Assembly: GCA_017165825.1 (NCBI GenBank)
Contig: CM029368.1
Location: forward strand, 1,218,163 to 1,282,162
Reading direction: 5' to 3'
DNA: 64,000 bases
Source: Hepsetus odoe
Taxonomy: Eukaryota; Chordata; Actinopteri; Characiformes; Hepsetidae
The translations under genes were made by a program, and so were the position numbers. Each line of letters begins with the position of its first letter. Within the stretch, counting starts at the first letter, position 1. The notes beneath the pieces were generated by a model, which worked only from the letters and a program-made list of their open reading frames with translations, searched no databases and had not been told where the DNA came from. Shown piece by piece: positions 22,331 to 33,800 of this stretch.

Positions 22331-23017
22331 TCTGTGTGGTATGTGTTTATGATCTCTCTTGAAACATATTATTATTACTGTAGCATATTACCTCAACTAC
22401 TGGAATATATTCTAATTCGTAGTTGTTTCATGTTTCTCTTTGTACTTTTTAGTAGTCTACTTGCATTGCCACGGTTCCTTGGGTACAAAATACAGAGTAT
22501 TTGCTTACTGTACTCAAGAACAGTACTCAGGAATCCGAGTACCATTTGTGCTGACTTTGTTTTACTGCTGCCAACTTTTCCTCCTTCTCCCTCCATTTGA
22601 ACCCAAATATCTGTACTTTATTCTCCTTCCATTTTCAGAACAGACTCCTTACTTTAGTTTGATGCTTATGAATTTAATTATTACTTTATTTGCCATCACC
22701 TTCCCAGAATCGAGAGGATTTTGGCCAAATGGACAGAAACACACAGAAAAGTCAGTCCCGACACGTGTCCATTGGTTCAGATCCCAAACGAGTTTTCCCC
22801 AGCGCCTGTTTTTACATAAACATCTTCTGGAGGAGAAGAATTAATGCGGACTGTCAGCCACACTCTGATAGTTGGAGTCCAACTTTGTGTTTGCACAGTG
22901 AAGCAGTCCTGTCTGTGTTTCCTATTCATCTGATCAGGAGGCATGTGGATCTGCACATTGGTAAACTATGAGAGCATATTTAGTCCAAATGGTACAATTA
23001 AAGCCACGAAGGACAAA

Positions 23018-23248
23018 GAAGTGAAAGTGACTATTCTCATTGTCGTGAAAGCATAGCACGGCACAACACAGAAATTCAGCCTCTGCATTGAACCCCCACG
23101 CAGCTATTAATAGCGCCCCGGGAGCAGTGATGGGAACAGTACCTTTAACTCAATGATACCTCGGAAACCTACTGTGGTCTGGGATTCAAAACGCACAACC
23201 TTCTGATTCTGGGGCCAAGTCCCTAAACACTAGGTCACTGCTGCCCCG
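23018..23248 (-). repeat. SINE family A copy 7
   Basis: It begins gaagtgaaagtgactattct and ends ctaggtcactgctgcccc, in reverse orientation. Confidence 0.8.
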
Positions 23249-23424
23249 ACAAGAAAGAAAGGTTCAGCCTAATGCCAAAAAGCAATAGAATTGATGGGTT
23301 GTATAAGTATTAATATTATTACTACTAATACATCATTATATTATTATTATTAAATATTATTGCATGCGTGTGTTATAATATATTTTATATGTATATGTAC
23401 ATACATACAAACACACACACACAC

Positions 23425-23970
23425 TACTGTGCAAAAGTTTGAGACAGGTGTGGAAAAAATGCTGTAAACAAAGAACGCTCTCAGAAATATAATGATTTTG
23501 ACCAATTTACAAAATGCAAAGTGAGGGAACAAATGAAAAATCTAAATCAGATCAATATTTGGTATTTACTACCTTTTTGCTTTCAAACCAGCATCGTTGC
23601 TACAGGTACTTGCACACAGTCAGGGATTCTGTGGGATTATAGTAGGTGTCTGATCAACCAGTTTTACCAAACAGGTACTGATGATCTGCATCAGCGTCAC
23701 ACGAGTTGAGAAGCACATCATGTTTCATCCCATGACAGCAGCGTCATGTTTGGAACAGAGCGACCAGCCAGTTCCTTCAAAAAACTGTGTGCAGTGTACC
23801 TGGAACTGTTGCTGTTTTGCTAGGCAGGGTGGTCACCAAATGTTGATCTGATTGGAATTCTCTTTGTTCATTCACTGCATTTTGTTGATTGATAAATAAA
23901 TGATCAACACTTCCATTTCTGAAAGCGTTTCTGTTGCAACGTTTACACCTGCCTAAAACTTGCACACTAT
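23425..23970. mobile_element. Tc1-derived MITE, copy 2
   Basis: Its sequence follows the element at 16410 closely (gctgtaaacaaagaacgctc, gggattctgt, tgatcaaccagttttacc). It has small deletions and decayed outer ends. Confidence 0.83.
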
Positions 23971-24692
23971 ATACTTCATTTTGTACTGTATATAGCCCAT
24001 ATTAACCCTACTAATGTGTGGTCTTTGTGAAGGATTATTGATCAGGAGACTAGTTGATTAATTTTCTCCTGCTCAGGTGTATGTTGCTCTGACACCTGGA
24101 CCCAACGATTGCTAATGATAAGCCTCTCTGGAGGGCCACTCAGGTGTGTTTGAACAGGTAAACACACACCTGGAGCAGAGAAGTTTGTAAGAAGTCCAGT
24201 AAAATCATGTTTATTCAGGCTAAGCTCCAAAAATCCCTCCCAGCTCCAGTCAATATTTTACAGCTTAGCTTAGCTCAGCCCAGCAGCAAGACAAGTGAAA
24301 GTTTTATCACTATTAACGCCTAAAACAACTTAGAGCCAGTTCATTACTCCGTCTAAACCTCTTTCCACCCACACCGTTTGGGACAATACATTTATTTGGT
24401 GGCAAATAGTAAAAACGAGCTACCATACTCTGTTATCGCTTGAGGCTAACACTAGTCACTGAGGAGAGAATTAAACCCACTTTACAATAAAACAAACCGG
24501 TCTAGTCACTGAGGAGAGAATTAAACCCATTTTACAGTAAAAACAGAACCGGTTTAAGCAATTAACGGGAAATAAAGCCCACTTTACTTCATCCACAACC
24601 GGTTTAGTCATTGAGGAGAAAAGTAAACCCACGTTAAAGCTGATAAACGTGAAACATTCAGCCGAGCCGTTCAGCAAGGCGCCATTTCTCAC

Positions 24693-24748
24693 CTTCTTCA
24701 GTTCTCTCTGCGCTCCAGCCGCTCTGCCGCCCCTGCTGGACCGGAAGT
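24693..24748 (-). promoter_or_regulatory. mirror copy of the seh1l promoter and first exon (left arm)
   Basis: The left arm carries the same ACTTCCGG box, GC-rich block and AAG|GTGAGA donor as the right arm, here pointing left, in the ptpn2 transcription direction. Whether it is active, and whether ptpn2 uses it, is inference. Confidence 0.4.
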
Positions 24749-24896
24749 GCAATTACATCTTATTTTACTTTTCCATGGATAGTGACAGAATTAGGAACGA
24801 GAATATTGGAGAGACAACTCAGGTTGGACGGTTTGGAGACAAATTGAGAGAAGTGAGACTGTGTTGGTTTGGACATGTCCAGAGTAAAGTATTGTA

Positions 24897-25279
24897 CTGA
24901 CTGGGTCTCCAAACCACCTGTCATTTCAGCAGCATTACTGTCTACAACACCATATAGCATAGCTGGGCTCACTACCATCCTGTAAACCTTCCCTTTCAGT
25001 CTTGCTGGTCCCTGTCTGTCACAGATCACTCCTGTCACTTTTCTCCACCCATTCCAACCTGCCTGCACTCTCTTCTTCTCCTCTCTTCCACATTCGCCTT
25101 TACTCTGATCTGTCCACCCCGAGTATTTAAACTCCTCCACCTTCACCTCCTCTACTCCCTCCATCCTCACCACTCCGCTGTCCCCCCTTTTGTTCACACT
25201 CATGTATTCTGTCTCAATTTTATTCCTCTCCCCTGCTCCCTACTCTCACTACAGATCACAATATCATCAGCAAACATCA
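24897..25279 (-). mobile_element. RTE-like LINE fragment in left palindrome arm
   Basis: The minus-strand frame shows the reverse-transcriptase FADDIVICSE motif, then MSVNKRGDSGVVRMEGVEEV and KGKVYRMVVSPAMLYG. A second RTE piece (SDRIRNENIGETTQVGRFGD) lies head-to-head on the plus strand at about 24776-24893. Confidence 0.82.
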
Positions 25280-26449
25280 TCGTCACACTTTAAGATTTAC
25301 TACAGAAATGTATTTTTTGGTATAACATTTTAAAACATAAATATAATCTATGTTAGAGTTGTTCCTGGTCTTTCACTGCTCTTATTTTCATATATATTCA
25401 TTTGTTCTTATTATTATCTTTATATCTTCACTGAGAGACACATTGCAGAATTACGTTCGATTCCTTTCTATTATATTACATATTTTACTTGAATGTACAC
25501 TTTATATAAAAATTCATTTTAGCATTAAGTCTTTATTCTTTTACACTTTGCTTATATTTATATTGCAACATTCGTCTTTACGTTTAGAGAAAGAAACTTT
25601 TATTTTGTATTAACTCGTCACTTCCGCCAGCTGCTGGCTTGGAGGTGCAATACAGCAGAGATTTTTACATTTCAAGATCATTTTATTAGTTTTTAAATGT
25701 CTGTAAAGATAATTTCTCTCTCTCTCTCTCTCTGCCAAAACTAACACTATACTAACATTTATAATCATATATAAATTAAATTATATTTACAAACATGAAA
25801 TTTATTATTAAAATATTTTTAAAATCTCAAATATATATAAATCTCAATTTTGTGAGTATATATATATATATACTCACAAAATTGAGATTTATATATATTT
25901 GAGATTTTAAAAATATTTTAATAATAAATTTCATGTTTGTAAATATAATTTAATTTATATATGATTATAAATGTTAGTATAGTGTTAGTTTTGGCAGAGA
26001 GAGAGAGAGAGAGAAATTATCTTTACAGACATTTAAAAACTAATAAAATGATCTTGAAATGTAAAAATCTCTGCTGTATTGCACCTCCAAGCCAGCAGCT
26101 GGCGGAAGTGACGAGTTAATACAAAATAAAAGTTTCTTTCTCTAAACGTAAAGACGAATGTTGCAATATAAATATAAGCAAAGTGTAAAAGAATAAAGAC
26201 TTAATGCTAAAATGAATTTTTATATAAAGTGTACATTCAAGTAAAATATGTAATATAATAGAAAGGAATCGAACGTAATTCTGCAATGTGTCTCTCAGTG
26301 AAGATATAAAGATAATAATAAGAACAAATGAATATATATGAAAATAAGAGCAGTGAAAGACCAGGAACAACTCTAACATAGATTATATTTATGTTTTAAA
26401 ATGTTATACCAAAAAATACATTTCTGTAGTAAATCTTAAAGTGTGACGA

Positions 26450-26832
26450 TGATGTTTGCTGATGATATTGTGATCTGTAGTGAGAGTAGGGAGCAGGGGA
26501 GAGGAATAAAATTGAGACAGAATACATGAGTGTGAACAAAAGGGGGGACAGCGGAGTGGTGAGGATGGAGGGAGTAGAGGAGGTGAAGGTGGAGGAGTTT
26601 AAATACTCGGGGTGGACAGATCAGAGTAAAGGCGAATGTGGAAGAGAGGAGAAGAAGAGAGTGCAGGCAGGTTGGAATGGGTGGAGAAAAGTGACAGGAG
26701 TGATCTGTGACAGACAGGGACCAGCAAGACTGAAAGGGAAGGTTTACAGGATGGTAGTGAGCCCAGCTATGCTATATGGTGTTGTAGACAGTAATGCTGC
26801 TGAAATGACAGGTGGTTTGGAGACCCAGTCAG
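26450..26832 (+). mobile_element. RTE-like LINE fragment in right palindrome arm
   Basis: This is the mirror copy of the left-arm fragment, with FADDIVICSE at about 26458-26487. The opposing piece is at about 26836-26953 on the minus strand. Confidence 0.82.
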
Positions 26833-26974
26833 TACAATACTTTACTCTGGACATGTCCAAACCAACACAGTCTCACTTCTCTCAATTTGTCTCCAAACCG
26901 TCCAACCTGAGTTGTCTCTCCAATATTCTCGTTCCTAATTCTGTCACTATCCATGGAAAAGTAAAATAAGATGT

Positions 26975-27036
26975 AATTGCACTTCCGGTCCAGCAGGGGC
27001 GGCAGAGCGGCTGGAGCGCAGAGAGAACTGAAGAAG
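26975..27036 (+). promoter_or_regulatory. likely seh1l core promoter and non-coding exon 1
   Basis: ACTTCCGG at 26981-26988 is an ETS/GABP-type element typical of TATA-less housekeeping promoters. It is followed by a GC-rich block (gggcggcagagcggctgg) and an AAG|GTGAGA donor at 27036/27037. AAATGGCG, a YY1-like motif, lies just downstream. The first coding exon is 0.7 kb further on. The start site is inferred. Confidence 0.5.
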
Positions 27037-27099
27037 GTGAGAAATGGCGCCTTGCTGAACGGCTCGGCTGAATGTTTCACGTTTATCAGCTTTAACGTG

Positions 27100-27480
27100 G
27101 GTTTACTTTTCTCCTCAATGACTAAACCGGTTGTGGATGAAGTAAAGTGGGCTTTATTTCCCGTTAATTGCTTAAACCGGTTCTGTTTTTACTGTAAAAT
27201 GGGTTTAATTCTCTCCTCAGTGATTAGACCGGTTTGTTTTATTGTAAAGTGGGTTTAATTCTCTCCTCAGTGACTAGACCGGTTTGTTTTATTGTAAAGT
27301 GGGTTTAATTCTCTCCTCAGTGACTAAACCGGTTTGTTTTTACAGTAAAATGGGTTTAATTCTCTCCTCAGTGATTAGACCGGTTTGTTTTATTGTAAAG
27401 TGGGTTTAATTCTCTCCTCAGTGATTAGACCAGTTTGTTTTATTGTAAAGTGTGTTTAATTCTCTCCTCAGTGACTAAAT
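27100..27480. repeat. 50-bp tandem array in the seh1l 5' intron
   Basis: Six clear units are spaced 50-51 bp (ttctctcctcag ends at about 27220, 27270, 27320, 27371, 27421 and 27471). Each has a gaccggtttgttttattgta-like half and a pyrimidine-rich CTCAG half. Degenerate copies occur near 27110 and, after a SINE insertion, near 27680-27730. Confidence 0.92.
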
Positions 27481-27486
27481 CACTAA

Positions 27487-27682
27487 ATGTGGGGTGGTGG
27501 TACTTGTCTATGGTCCTGTGGCTCAAGAGGTCCCAGGTTCGAATCCCACCTCCAGCACTACCACCACTGGGTCCCTGAGCAAGACCCTGAACCCCGAGTG
27601 TCTCCAGGGGGGGCTGTCCCTGTAATTAGGACATGGAAGTCGCTCTGGACAAGAGCGTCTGATAAATGCAGCGAATGTAATT
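27487..27682 (+). repeat. SINE family B copy 3, inserted in the 50-bp array
   Basis: It runs from ggtggtacttgtctatgg through caggttcgaatcccacctcc to ataaatgcagcgaatgtaa. The array resumes immediately after it (cagtttgttttactgtaaag). Confidence 0.85.
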
Positions 27683-27763
27683 CAGTTTGTTTTACTGTAA
27701 AGTGGGCTTAATTCTCTCCTCTGTGCTGAAAGTGTTCTGTTTTTACTGAAGTGTTTGTGGAGG

Positions 27764-27874
27764 ATGTTCGTGGCCAGAAGTATCGCTGCGGATCATAAAG
27801 ACCTGATTCACGATGTTTCTTATGATTTTCATGGGCGGAGGATGGCGACCTGCTCCAGCGACCAGAGCGTGAAG
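27764..27874 (+). CDS. seh1l: seh1l first coding exon
   Basis: ATG at 27764 begins the family-invariant [16 protein letters not shown]. The exon encodes 37 residues, ends AGCGTGAAG|gtgaat and is phase 0. An acceptor candidate, tttttactgaag, ends at 27750, so the exon probably has a short 5' untranslated part. Confidence 0.95.
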
Positions 27875-30800
27875 GTGAATAAACATTAATATGCATATTA
27901 ATAATAATGTTGTTTATTCAGGGGCAGAGGTGGCCCAGTGATGTGGTACTCACCCTCCGGATCAGAAGGTCGTGGGTTTGTGTCCAAGACCACTAGGTCA
28001 CCCTGACGTACCCATGAGCAAGATACTGTCCCCAGCACTGCTCCCTGGGTACAGTGTTTGCAGCCCAATGCTCCGTGTGTGTTCGTTCACTGGCATGTTT
28101 CGACAGGTTAAATGCAGAGGACAAATTCACTGCTGACATTGTGGGAGTTAATTAAAATGACGCACTTTAATATCACACACACACACACCATTAAAATTAA
28201 CCTTGCAGCGACAAGATCAGGTAAACAGCACACATTAATATTCATGTAAACATTAATAATAAACATGCAGAACACGAATATTAATTGTATAAACACACAA
28301 CATTAATATTAGCGGAAAAGATACAGATCACAAATATTATACACACGGCGCCGTTATTCACAGAACATTTATTCCAGTTAAACACAGCATTATTTTACAC
28401 ACATTAATATTCATACACATTGTAATCTGTTATATGCACACGCCAGCACTAATTTTATACACGCATGACAATTATAATTCATACACAACGTGTCGTTATC
28501 ATCGATGATTATATTTTGCTTACCATTAATATTCTTCACCGACAGGAGTTCGCCCGAGGAGACGATCTGTGTTCACCTGACTGTGGTTTTAATGTCGTAA
28601 CTGGTTGTTTTGTTTAAAACAAACAAAAAAAACTTGCAGGAAGCAAAATAACCAAAAAGCAGTTTTTCTTTGAAATGTCCAACTTTGATTACACTTTTTT
28701 TTTTTTGTAGGTTTGGGACAAAAGTGACAGCGGAGAGTGGCACTGCACTGCAAGCTGGAAGGTGTTTAGACATCTTTACCTTTCAAACTGTTTAATATCT
28801 TTAAAGCTTCCACGGAATAACTTCCTGTTCTTGTTCTGAAAAAGTCCGACACTGTTCTGTTGCTTCTGTGTTCAGACCCACAGTGGCTCTGTGTGGAGGG
28901 TGACGTGGGCTCACCCGGAGTTCGGACAGGTCCTGGCGTCCTGCTCTTTCGACCGCACCGCCGCGGTGTGGGAGGAAATCGTCGGGGAATCCAATGATAA
29001 ACAGCGTGGACTCAGTCACTGGGTGAGGAAGACGGTGCTTTTCTTGTGTGGTCAGGACGTTTTCAGATTTCTGTTGGTGGGAAAGAGCATCGGTGTTGCT
29101 TTTCTTCGTTTTCTTCTTTGTTCTGTTGTTTTCTGGACAAATAGTTCAGCTATATTTTGGAAAAAAGGTGGCAGTCACATTGAACACACAACATAATTCA
29201 AATCATACACACAAGATACTGTACGACTGCACGTTCTGCGGGTACCTTGGAGATGCTCATGATATTGTGCATTAAAGTTGTATTAAATAATACAAAAGCA
29301 ATAGCAAACAAGTTATTGCACTAATCTGAGTGACAAAGGAGGATTTGGAGACTGGAGAGCTCCTAAGGAGAGAAAGAAAACAAACTTTCCTCTTTCAGCG
29401 GATCGTCCGTCTCCATTTCTTCCTGTCCTTTTCTGCTGCTTCTTTTGACATTTTGCGTTTTGCTCCTCCATCAGATTAAGAGAACCACGCTAGTGGACAG
29501 CAGAACGTCGGTGACGGATGTGAAGTTTGCCCCGAAGCACATGGGCCTGGTTCTGGCCACCTGCTCTGCGGACGGTGTGGTGCGAATCTACGAGGCGCCG
29601 GACGTGATGAACCTCAGCCAGTGGAGTCTGCAGCATGAGATCTCCTGCAAGCTCTCCTGCTCCTGTATCTCCTGGAACCCATCCAGGTCTGAACACACAG
29701 GCTGAGAGACACAACATGCTGCTGATTATTTGTATGATTGTTAAATCGCACTGAAGTCAGACTGGATTAGTCAGCGATGGCAAGGAGTCTTCATGGGTTG
29801 ATCTTCGGCCCTTAGCAACATGGAGATTGCAGCTAAAATGGGCTTTATTTCACTTGTTTTTCAGCTCCCGTGCTCATCCTCCCATGATCGCTGTTGGCAG
29901 TGACGACAGTAACGTCACCTACAGCGGAAAAGTGCAAATCTATGAATACAATGAAAACACCAGGTGGGTCCACGTCTCCTGTTTACTCCCAGGTCCATAA
30001 TTCAGTGTGAGATGTAAGCAGTCATCAAGGGTGGATTAGGGGTGAATGGAACCAGACGTCATATATATATCTGAGTATTTCTGTCCCCCACTGAAGCTCC
30101 ATGAGTGTCTCTATGGGACGGTGATGATGGTAAAATAAAACTCTAAACTAAATCCCCTTTCTCTGGCGCCTCACGGAACCCATCGGGTTCAGTTTTTGGT
30201 CCAAAATCTTAAACAACTTCTCCGGCATCAGGCAGCATCTCCACCACCAGTTCATGCCTCTGAGGGACGTTCAGACGTCCGCTTCCATTCATTCAGTCAA
30301 TTATTCGGACAGCACGTTTCTCTTTTATGGGGAAATTTTAAAGTTGGTGAAATCCCCCTTAAAACACAGCTTCGCTACACGGGTGTACATGTTGTGAAAG
30401 TCTTATGTTTTTTCCGGACAGGAAATACGCTAAAGCAGAAACGTTGATGACTGTTACCGATCCTGTTCACGACATCGCCTTTGCTCCAAATCTGGGGAGG
30501 TCTTTCCACGTCCTCGCCATAGCAACCAAAGATGTCCGCATCTTTAAGCTTATTCCTCTCCGGTAAGTCGGTTCACTCAGAAGAAAGTGTGCATTTTATT
30601 CTTGTTGGCATGTTTTTATTGTTGGCTGTATTGAACAGCATGGCAGGTTCATTTGTTTTTAGATGATTTAGGGATGCATTGACATGAAATTCTTAGATAT
30701 TTGATATTTTTCATGTAAAGGTTTGTCAAAATTGCTAAATTATATATTTTTTGCTAAAGTAGAGTTAAAAATGAGGCAAAGTGAGAGAATTTTAACGCAG

Positions 30801-33800
30801 GATTACATCACCCGATCATTGTGCTCAAAGTTTAAATCGAGCATCTTTGGTTTCGAAATCATCTTGGTATCTGCCGATATCATTCTGCAGATTATTAGTT
30901 TTGTTCCTTAAAGCAGAAGATGGTTTAAAAGGAATATCTGGGGTCGTAATCATGTTAAATATAATGAAAGTATTTCAGAAGTGATGGTTTTTGTTTTAAA
31001 ATACAAGCTTGTTGTAAATATTGTTTCATCAGTGTGATTTTCACTGATGATGAAAACCTTTTAGGACCTTAATGTCTGCTTTCAACTAACAGAGTGTTAT
31101 CTGCTTTAATAGAATGCCAATCATGCTGAATAGAGTTTAATGTCATTATGCATTGTGTGCAGGATTTACAGCGTTCTCACAATTAATGGAATTTATGAAA
31201 TTTGATAATTTCTTTGGCCGAATCATGAGGAATTTTATGTTTCAGTTTTTGTTCATGATTGATTTGGTCAAATTGTGTAAATTAAATTATTCCCATTTAA
31301 GAGAGTTCTTTGCTGAAGGTTTGGAAGTAAAGTCCAAAGATCGAAAGGTTTAAAATCCCGTGGTTGTGGTTTTTTTTTTTTTTTTTTTTTCTCTCCCTCC
31401 TTCCATCGGGGAAAAGTCAAAGAATTGGACATTTGACTTTGAGGAGGAATCTTAGTTTCACATCTGACTGAATCAAAGTCCTTTTCTACCCCCAGGAGAG
31501 AAAGTGCCACCAGCTCAGGTCCCACTAAGTTTGAGGTGCAGGTGATGGCTCAGTTTGACAGCCATAACTCTCAGGTGTGGCGGGTGAGCTGGAACATCAC
31601 CAGCACCCTGTTGGCGTCCTCCGGGGACGATGGCTGTGTTCGCCTTTGGAAAGGTCAGTTGTTTTTTTTGTTGAGTCGTAATCATTCTCACTCTTTCTGA
31701 GCTGCTCGTCCTGATTAGGGTGGCAGACGGTGCTGAAGTCTATCCCAGCTCTCACAGGGCAAAAGGGGGGGGGGCATCATGGACATGCCCCAGTCTATTG
31801 TAGGGAAGACACACACACACACACACCCCTAGGGGGACAATGTATCGTCTCCAATCCACCTGATGAGGAAACCGGAGCTCCTGGAGGGGAAACACAGACT
31901 TGGGGAGACATGTCCACTCCACTCAAACTACCCGGACTGTCCTGCCTGGGAATCGAACCGAGGACTATTGTGGCGCCCAGTATTAACCTTATAAACTGTT
32001 ATGACCGACTGCTCTGGCTTCTTCACATCCTCTTCTCGCCACCATCTACATTCAAAGATCTGTCTTTGCAGAAAAAAATCCCTTCTTCTGTTGTGCAACA
32101 AAACAGGAACCTCACCGGTGATTAGGGTTATTAGATCAAATAAGCACAAAGTAACAGAAGGGATATAATCAGTATAGAAAACTGACCATTTAAGTAAAAC
32201 AACATTAAAGAAAAAGTAAACGTGTATTTGTTCAGGAATAAGAGCCACTGATCAACTGAAGCCAGCAGTTTTGGGGGTGGATCTGATCTCCACGAGGAGC
32301 CGGTTCCAGCAGGGGGCAGCATAACGACTAGTCTAGTCCTCCAGAATGACCAAATGGATCAGAGCATTACAAAGCCCTTTTAAGTAAAGGCAACATTTTT
32401 CATTATGGGATTTCACATTTTTGCAGCCCATTACTGTCAGAAAAAAAGACCTGCAGCGTTCTGTCTTTATTGCTAATCAGGGAACAGTGTGGTCCCTGGT
32501 CAGCTGAGGCAGTTTTTTGCATGAAATCAAGAAGGGTTTGACATTTCTACCATAGACACAGTGAAATGAAGCAACTTTCCTGCAGGAACCTGGTGCTGCA
32601 CACAATACTGAGCATGACATAAGGCTAAACGAGTGCAGACAGAACAATGTACAGTGGAAGTGCAGAATGGAAAGTCTTCATAATGTGCAAACAAGCAGGA
32701 TTAAATATGCAAAGTTGTAAATAAATGTGCATAAGTTCATGGGAATGTGTTGTGGTTCAGGGACCTAAATGAATGTTTTAAGGGAGTAAAGTATAAATTC
32801 TGGTGTTGAGGCAACGTGTACAGTGTCAGTCCACCTTAAATATTCCATCAGGGTACCATCCTGTTGCTGAGATGCTGGAAGTACGGACTTTTTTTTTTTT
32901 TTTTTTTCTTTCTCAGAATTCCCTCCTGAATCTCAAATACAAAACCACGTGTCTTTTGTTTTCTGCAGCGAACTACATGGATAACTGGAAGTGTACGGGG
33001 ATCCTGCGCGGCGACGGAAGTCCGGTGAACGGCTCGGCCAATCAGAGCGTGGCTCTGAATGCTGTCGGTGCCGGAGTTCAGGCTCAGAACAGTGTGGTTG
33101 GAGCGGCATCGGCTGGCAGGTACAGAGGGCTCTGCTCACGGCATGGAAAATCTCCTTAACCCTGCTCTCTTAGTTCTGCGCTTGACTCTCACTGTCTAAT
33201 GATCCATGTAGTTGTCATTAACGACTTGATTGCATTTTTTCACGTTCTGTATCGACAGGTTCAAGTCTGCACTTCTCACGTTTTTTTGCACTTGTTTCAG
33301 TGTCCGAAAATGATAAAAACTTGGCGGAAATATAAAAAAATGGATTTTCTTCATGTAGATTTTTCATGGGGGTGGAGAGATCTTTTCCCCCTTGTTAAAC
33401 AGTGACCGCTGACCAGCGTCTCCACATTTTGAAGGAAGTGTTTTTGGGATTAAGCAGTTTATTTATTTGAGATTGAGATTTAAAGGAAGGTGCCAAAATC
33501 TGTTCATGTTGAAGTTTAAAAATACAGATATTCACAAGTAAATGATCATAAACAGTAAAAATCAGATTTTTTTTTTTACTGTGTGAAATTATGTAAATCA
33601 TGTTTATTGCAAATCAACAAGCTTGTAAGAAGTTAACCTTCTATAATCGTTCAGAGTAACCCAATAAAACACACACACAATTACATATAGTCTCTCTTTA
33701 ACCCCAATTTAGAGCTCAATTGCTTTGTTACAGTGGGTTTTATGTTAGTAATCTTAAATCATGGGGTTTTAGCCTCTGTGTTTAAGGATAAATACTTAAT

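Larger units (their letters stand above)
24452..27277. repeat. 2.83-kb near-perfect palindrome
   Basis: The left arm (24452-25864) and right arm (25865-27277) are reverse complements, with no spacer. The centre is a TA run inside cacaaaattgagattt and its complement. All reading frames on one arm recur on the other at positions summing to 51729. At least one mismatch was found (near 24501/27228). Outside, the left flank departs at taacacta and the right flank continues the 50-bp tandem array. Each arm holds two RTE LINE pieces and a GC-rich promoter-like block. Confidence 0.95.

Noticed and set aside
24776..25279. Twin-priming inversion to explain the head-to-head RTE pieces in each arm
   Set aside because: The order of the inverted 5' and 3' parts is not the one expected from twin priming. 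Separate insertions or rearrangement fit better.
25350..26379. Paired 87-codon frames near the palindrome centre
   Set aside because: Identical because of the mirror arms. Composition is that of AT-rich non-coding DNA.
27100..27480. Regular 50-bp repeats as a CRISPR array
   Set aside because: Whole units are repeated with no unique spacers, and this is a vertebrate intron.
29490..29717. Minus-strand frame over seh1l exon 4
   Set aside because: Antisense shadow of a clearly coding plus-strand exon.
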